Below are positions 31,717-32,450 of a stretch of 32,450 nucleotides of DNA, piece by piece. The DNA is from Rhizobiales bacterium 32-66-11 (GTDB taxonomy: Bacteria; Pseudomonadota; Alphaproteobacteria; Rhizobiales; Xanthobacteraceae): contig NCEH01000089.1 in the NCBI GenBank assembly GCA_002304505.1, positions 1-32,450 of the forward strand, in the 5' to 3' direction. The stretch's first letter is position 1, and every line of letters begins with the position of its first letter. The translations under genes and the position numbers were made by a program. The notes below the pieces were generated by a model. The model saw only the letters and a list, made by a program, of their open reading frames with translations, did not search any database and was not told the DNA's origin.

Positions 31717-32450
31717 TCAGGCGCCCTTGATGAGGCCCTGCGGGCGCAGGGCGAGAACGGCGATGAAGATGACGAACAGGCAGAGATTCTGAAGCTGGAT
31801 CGGGAAGAACAAGGTGGAGACCGACTGTACGATCCCCACCACCAGCCCGCCGGCCAGGGCGCCGGCGACGCTGCCGAGCCCGCCCAGCACCACGACCGTG
31901 AACATGACCACCACGAACTGGCCGCCGATGGTGGGGCTGACCGTGATGTAGGGCAGGATCACCGCGCCGCCGAATGCGGTCAGCGCGACCCCGAGGCCGA
32001 ACGCCACCCCATAGGTGAGGCGGGTATCCACCCCGGTCAGCGTCGCCGCCATGGGGTCCTGCGCCACCGCGCGGATGGCGCGTCCGGTCCAGGAGCGGTC
32101 GAGGAACAGCCACAGGGCGGCGGAGAGAAACAGCGCGGCCGCGAACGCATAGAGATAGGGCGCGCCCACGAAGATGTCGCCGAAGCGGAAGCCCTCCACC
32201 TGGTAAGGCACGCTGACAGAACGGAAATCCGAACCGAACAGCATGAGCGCGGCATTCTCCAGCACGATCAGCAGACCGACCGTGAGAAACACCTGCGCCG
32301 CCGGCGGCGCCTTCAGCACGCGGGCGATCAGCAGGCGCTGGACCAGATAGCCGACCACGAACACCACGATGAAGGACAGGACCGAGCCGAGCAGCGGGTC
32401 GAGCCCCAGATAGCGCCAGGCGAACCACGCCACATACATGCCGAGCATCA
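31717..32450 (-). CDS. HAAT ABC transporter permease, LivH-type (second importer), partial
   Basis: The C-terminal 244 or so residues of the other channel subunit; the gene enters from beyond the right edge. The visible sequence begins MLGMYVAWFAW, which in relatives follows the conserved NFAHGEF motif, so about 45 N-terminal residues lie outside the window. The coupling region that is missing in the first importer's LivH is intact here (GGQFVVVMFTVVVLGGLGSV then AGALAGGLVVGIVQS). It ends LRPQGLIKGA. It is the first visible gene of the livHMGF-nitrilase operon; a binding-protein gene would be expected upstream, outside the window. Confidence 0.9.
   Translation of the reverse strand, partial: MLGMYVAWFAWRYLGLDPLLGSVLSFIVVFVVGYLVQRLLIARVLKAPPAAQVFLTVGLLIVLENAALMLFGSDFRSVSVPYQVEGFRFGDIFVGAPYLYAFAAALFLSAALWLFLDRSWTGRAIRAVAQDPMAATLTGVDTRLTYGVAFGLGVALTAFGGAVILPYITVSPTIGGQFVVVMFTVVVLGGLGSVAGALAGGLVVGIVQSVSTLFFPIQLQNLCLFVIFIAVLALRPQGLIKGA

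Noticed and set aside
30671..32428. 585-residue minus-strand frame across livH and livM
   Set aside because: Same strand as the permeases but in another frame; Arg/Gly/Pro-rich with no membrane helices. The permease frames are clearly the real ones.

Overview
This is a high-GC stretch with the gene content and codon usage of an alphaproteobacterium of the order Hyphomicrobiales (a Xanthobacteraceae-like relative is a reasonable guess, not provable here). Support comes from the gene families, the dense coding, an intergenic repeat of the kind spread through these genomes, and an exact chromosomal parS partition site at 4455-4470. No rRNA, tRNA, CRISPR array or intact transposase was seen. The first ~165 bases do not match the rest: they hold a Bacteroidota-like penicillin acylase C-terminus on + and a LysM-like peptide end on -, fused to a truncated substrate-binding protein. 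This looks like a chimeric contig end.

Layout. 1-1.2 kb: chimeric end and truncated NMT1/THI5-type binding protein. 1.2-8.6 kb: housekeeping and accessory genes (two transglutaminase-like proteins, an SLC13 permease with TrkA-C domains, a possible small membrane protein, parS, a spermidine-synthase-like methyltransferase, a secreted VasI/TagO-like protein, a GlsB/YeaQ membrane protein, an N-formylglutamate amidohydrolase). 8.7-17 kb: an FtsK-type DNA translocase with a very long repetitive acidic linker and no membrane domain, fumarase C, a malic enzyme broken by an internal deletion plus frameshift, and a ThrE-type amino acid exporter. 17-26.2 kb: a catabolic gene cluster comprising a GntR/FCD regulator, a divergent zinc alcohol dehydrogenase, a complete branched-chain-amino-acid-type (HAAT) ABC importer, a short-chain dehydrogenase, a carboxymuconolactone decarboxylase-like protein and a 3-hydroxyisobutyrate dehydrogenase-like enzyme. 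26.3-27.2 kb: a small conserved-looking protein and a VOC protein. 27.3-32.45 kb: on the minus strand, a second HAAT importer (livH partial at the window edge, then livM, livG, livF) followed by a nitrilase with a disrupted 3' end and a TrmB-type regulator.

How it works together. The 17-26 kb cluster reads as uptake plus oxidation of one unidentified small organic compound. A shared ATTGTCTGAT motif lies in both the gntR/adh promoter region and the importer promoter, suggesting one GntR regulon. The 27-32 kb operon pairs an importer with a nitrilase, suggesting import and hydrolysis of a nitrile-like compound. Three genes (malic enzyme, first LivH, nitrilase) lack conserved segments. With the chimeric left end, this raises the question of real gene decay versus assembly deletions.
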